From a bacterium D16-51 (lineage in GTDB: Bacteria; Bacillota; Clostridia; Lachnospirales; Lachnospiraceae), in the NCBI GenBank assembly GCA_003612285.1, contig RAYE01000023.1:1-64000 (forward strand): a stretch of 64,000 bases of DNA. Reading direction: 5' to 3'. The notes below the pieces were generated by a model. It saw only the letters and a list, made by a program, of their open reading frames with translations, was not told the origin of the DNA and searched no databases. A program made the position numbers and the translations under genes. This document shows, piece after piece, positions 61,844-64,000 of this stretch (positions are counted from its first letter, which is position 1; each line of letters begins with the position of its first letter).

Positions 61844-62329
61844 ATGGAAAAACAGGCTGAGTGGACAAGTGATGACATAAAGTACATGAAAGAGGCGTTA
61901 AAGCAGGCAAAAAAGGCGGAAGGGATTGAGGAGGTGCCAATAGGCTGCGTAATTGTATACCAGGGCAGGGTAATTGGCAGGGGATATAACAGGCGCAATA
62001 TACAGGCAAGCGCTTTGGCACATGCAGAGATTTTGGCGATTCAGAAGGCAAGTAAAAAAATCGGCGACTGGCGGCTGGAGGGATGTACAATGTATATTAC
62101 CTTAGAGCCGTGCCCAATGTGCGCCGGGGCAATTGTCCAGGCAAGGATTCCGAAAGTAGTGATTGGCGCAATGAATCCAAAGGCAGGATGCGCCGGCAGC
62201 ATTTTAAATCTTCTGCAGGAAAGCCGTTTTAACCATCAGGTGGAGACGGTACGCGGTGTTTTGGAAGAGGAGTGCCAGGTTATGATGAAAGATTTTTTTA
62301 AAAGTCTGCGGGAGAAAAAGAAGAAATAG
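61844..62329 (+). CDS. tadA: tRNA-specific adenosine(34) deaminase
   Basis: 161 residues of the cytidine-deaminase fold. Zinc and catalytic residues are H60 and E62 in ALAHAEILAI and C90/C93 in LEPCPMCAGAIVQ. It converts A34 of tRNA-Arg(ACG) to inosine and is essential in most bacteria. I start at ATG 61844 (GAGG 6 bp upstream) rather than the longer frame from 61748. A terminator follows. Confidence 0.95.
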   Translation: MEKQAEWTSDDIKYMKEALKQAKKAEGIEEVPIGCVIVYQGRVIGRGYNRRNIQASALAHAEILAIQKASKKIGDWRLEGCTMYITLEPCPMCAGAIVQARIPKVVIGAMNPKAGCAGSILNLLQESRFNHQVETVRGVLEEECQVMMKDFFKSLREKKKK

Positions 62330-62338
62330 TTGAAAATT

Positions 62339-62380
62339 AGACGCTGATAGGGTATTATATTCCATGAGCGTCTGTTTTTA
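62339..62380 (+). terminator. Terminator after tadA
   Basis: AGACGCT (62339-62345) and AGCGTCT (62366-62372) with a 20-base loop and a following GTTTTT. It separates tadA from the adk-map-infA cluster. Confidence 0.7.
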
Positions 62381-62522
62381 CTTTGTAGGAAATTACGCTG
62401 CAGCGCAGTGGTACACTTTATACAGGACGCTCTGAAATTGTGAAATGGTGGTAAAAGCAGCGGTGCATTATGCAGAAAATGTTCTGCAAAAATATATATA
62501 ACCCGAAAGGAGAACAAGCATT

Positions 62523-63167
62523 ATGAAAATTATTATGTTAGGAGCGCCTGGCGCAGGCAAAGGGACACATGCAAAGGGGATTGTAGAGAAGTATAAAATC
62601 CCAACTATTTCAACAGGGGATATTTTCCGCCAGAATATCAAGGATGGCACAGAGCTTGGAAAGAAAGCAAAGAGCTATATGGATGCCGGTGATTTGGTAC
62701 CGGATGAGCTGGTATGTGATTTGGTTGTGGACCGTCTGGAAAAGGATGACTGCAAAAATGGCTATATTTTAGACGGATTCCCAAGGACGATTCCACAGGC
62801 AGAAGCCCTGACAGCAGCTTTAAAGGAAAAAGGGACAGCGATAGACTTTGCGCTTGATATTGAAATGTCAGATGATGCCATTGTAGAGCGTATGGCTGGA
62901 AGGCGTGTCTGCGCAAAATGTGGGGCAACATTCCATGCTGTGAATATTCCTCCAAAGAAAGAAGGAATTTGTGACAATTGCGGCGGCGAGCTGCAGCTTC
63001 GTGATGATGACAAGCCGGAAACTGTTAAAAAGAGGCTTTCTGTTTACCATGAGCAGACAGCCCCATTGATTGAGTATTATAAGAATCAGGGGATTCTTCA
63101 TGAAATCGACGGTTCCCTTGGTTTAGAAGGAACTGCAGAAGCAATCAGCAAAGTTCTTAATGCATAA
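62523..63167 (+). CDS. adk: Adenylate kinase
   Basis: 214 residues, long form with zinc lid. Walker A GAPGAGKGTHAKG (7-19), GDIFRQNIKDGT, GYILDGFPRTIPQAEAL, lid with CAKCGATFH ... CDNCGGEL (four zinc cysteines), DDKPETVKKRLSVYHEQTAP. It interconverts ATP, AMP and ADP. GAAAGGAG is 9-10 bp before the ATG. In Firmicutes it lies in the secY-adk-map-infA stretch of the ribosomal protein cluster, but here tadA precedes it instead of secY. Confidence 0.97.
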   Translation: MKIIMLGAPGAGKGTHAKGIVEKYKIPTISTGDIFRQNIKDGTELGKKAKSYMDAGDLVPDELVCDLVVDRLEKDDCKNGYILDGFPRTIPQAEALTAALKEKGTAIDFALDIEMSDDAIVERMAGRRVCAKCGATFHAVNIPPKKEGICDNCGGELQLRDDDKPETVKKRLSVYHEQTAPLIEYYKNQGILHEIDGSLGLEGTAEAISKVLNA

Positions 63168-63193
63168 GAATATAAAGAGAAAGAGGGCATATT

Positions 63194-63958
63194 ATGTCAG
63201 TTACAATTAAATCAGAACATGAAATTGAATTGATGAGAGAAGCAGGCCGGATACTTTCTATTGTCCATGATGAAATGGGGAAAATTATCCGTCCGGGAAT
63301 CAGTACGATGGATATCAACCGGAAAGGGGAAGAAGTAATCAGAAGCTTTGGCTGTATTCCTTCCTTTTTAAATTATCAGGGCTATCCGGCATCCATTTGT
63401 GTTTCCGTAAATGATGAGGTAGTGCATGGGATTCCTGATAAGCGCCATATACTAAAGGAAGGTGATATTGTCAGCCTGGACGCGGGCGTGATTTATAAAG
63501 GGTATCAGTCGGATGCTGCCCGTACGCACGCGGTCGGGAAAATTTCAGAGGAGGACCAGAGGCTGATTGATATTACAAAGCAAAGTTTCTTTGAAGGGAT
63601 AAAATACGCAAGGGCCGGAAATCATTTATTTGATATTTCAAAGACAATTCAGGATTTTGTGGAAGACAATGGGTATTCTGTTGTCAGGGATTTAGTTGGG
63701 CATGGCATTGGCAGGAAGCTGCATGAGGAGCCGCAGGTTCCAAACTTTAAGCCGATTGGAAGAGGGATGAAGCTCCGGGTTGGCATGACTTTGGCAATTG
63801 AGCCGATGGTAAACGCAGGGGCATATGATGTATGGATGTTAGAAGATGACTGGACTGTTGTAACGAAGGACTCTACAAAATCTGCACATTATGAGAATAC
63901 GGTTCTGATTACAGATGGCGAACCGGAGCTTCTTTCTTATAATAAAGACTTGCTGTAG
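63194..63958 (+). CDS. map: Methionine aminopeptidase, type I
   Basis: 254 residues. The five metal ligands are D96, D107, H170, E203 and E234 (SLDAGVIYKGYQSDAARTH, GHGIG, AIEPM, HYENT), with H79 in VVHGIPD. It removes the initiator methionine from nascent proteins. It follows adk by 26 bp and precedes infA. Confidence 0.97.
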   Translation: MSVTIKSEHEIELMREAGRILSIVHDEMGKIIRPGISTMDINRKGEEVIRSFGCIPSFLNYQGYPASICVSVNDEVVHGIPDKRHILKEGDIVSLDAGVIYKGYQSDAARTHAVGKISEEDQRLIDITKQSFFEGIKYARAGNHLFDISKTIQDFVEDNGYSVVRDLVGHGIGRKLHEEPQVPNFKPIGRGMKLRVGMTLAIEPMVNAGAYDVWMLEDDWTVVTKDSTKSAHYENTVLITDGEPELLSYNKDLL

Positions 63959-63989
63959 AATACTGCGAATAAAATGAATGGAGGGAAAT

Positions 63990-64000
63990 ATGTCTAAAGA
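63990..64000 (+). CDS. infA: Translation initiation factor IF-1, first codons (partial)
   Basis: GGAGGG is 4-5 bp before ATG 63990; the visible codons are ATG TCT AAA GA, i.e. MSK(D/E), which is how Firmicute IF-1 begins. The call depends mainly on the gene order adk-map-infA. The rest lies outside the window. Confidence 0.6.

Overview
The window reads as chromosomal DNA of a Gram-positive anaerobe of the class Clostridia, most likely family Lachnospiraceae. The grounds are strong AGGAGG-type ribosome sites, a T-box leader on aspS, the adk-map-infA order at the right edge, an ACT-domain/PFL gene pair, a long FtsA-like protein, secreted BspA-type repeat proteins and several Lachnospiraceae-style hypothetical proteins. 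I cannot fix the genus. I see no rRNA, tRNA or CRISPR array.

Layout. 1-18106 is mostly housekeeping: tail of an AAA/PD-(D/E)XK protein, an acyl-CoA ligase-like gene, T-box plus aspS, trxA, a DtxR-type regulator, an FtsA-like gene, walJ-like hydrolase, ACT/PFL pair, LCP protein, GH31 glycosidase, aminotransferase, CstA transporter and flotillin. About 18290-30130 is a decayed mobile region. A mobilisable element (relaxase, mobC, tnpW, serine recombinase) appears to sit inside the serine-recombinase gene of an older element, and a complete ISLre2-type insertion sequence with 9-bp target duplications lies beside it. Every recombinase in this region is broken. 30310-33231 holds a YdeI-endonuclease IV fusion, an unknown partner and a WYL regulator with a palindromic operator. 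33297-38661 holds secreted repeat proteins, one of which has a G8 tract that puts its signal peptide out of frame (a phase-variation candidate). 38833-39909 is an Rpn-like nuclease gene broken by two small repeat elements.

40139-47732 carries dut and amino acid synthesis (leuB-ilvD-ilvB for branched chains, serC-serA for serine). 47901-50155 has folC-folP. 50157-52846 has a small gene, an rsmF-type methyltransferase and a cupin-like gene on the minus strand. The right part has a nitrilase-family hydrolase, a 1031-residue TPR protein with a Glu-rich repeat and what looks like a degenerate AAA+ domain, a CBS/DRTGG manganese pyrophosphatase, Mrp, a Lachnospiraceae hypothetical protein, a GNAT acetyltransferase, tadA, adk, map and the first codons of infA.

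The most unusual property is the density of short, highly structured intergenic sequences. Two kinds sit immediately upstream of start codons and look like cis-acting leader RNAs: (1) a hairpin-loop/downstream pseudoknot next to the Shine-Dalgarno sequence (8271-8325 and 56949-57013) and (2) an interleaved multi-stem element (35501, 35627, 58939 on the plus strand and 50451 on the minus strand). Others look like MITEs or mobile terminators, including 224-225 bp elements with terminal inverted repeats and a family bounded by the repeat AAGGAACTGTAGA.
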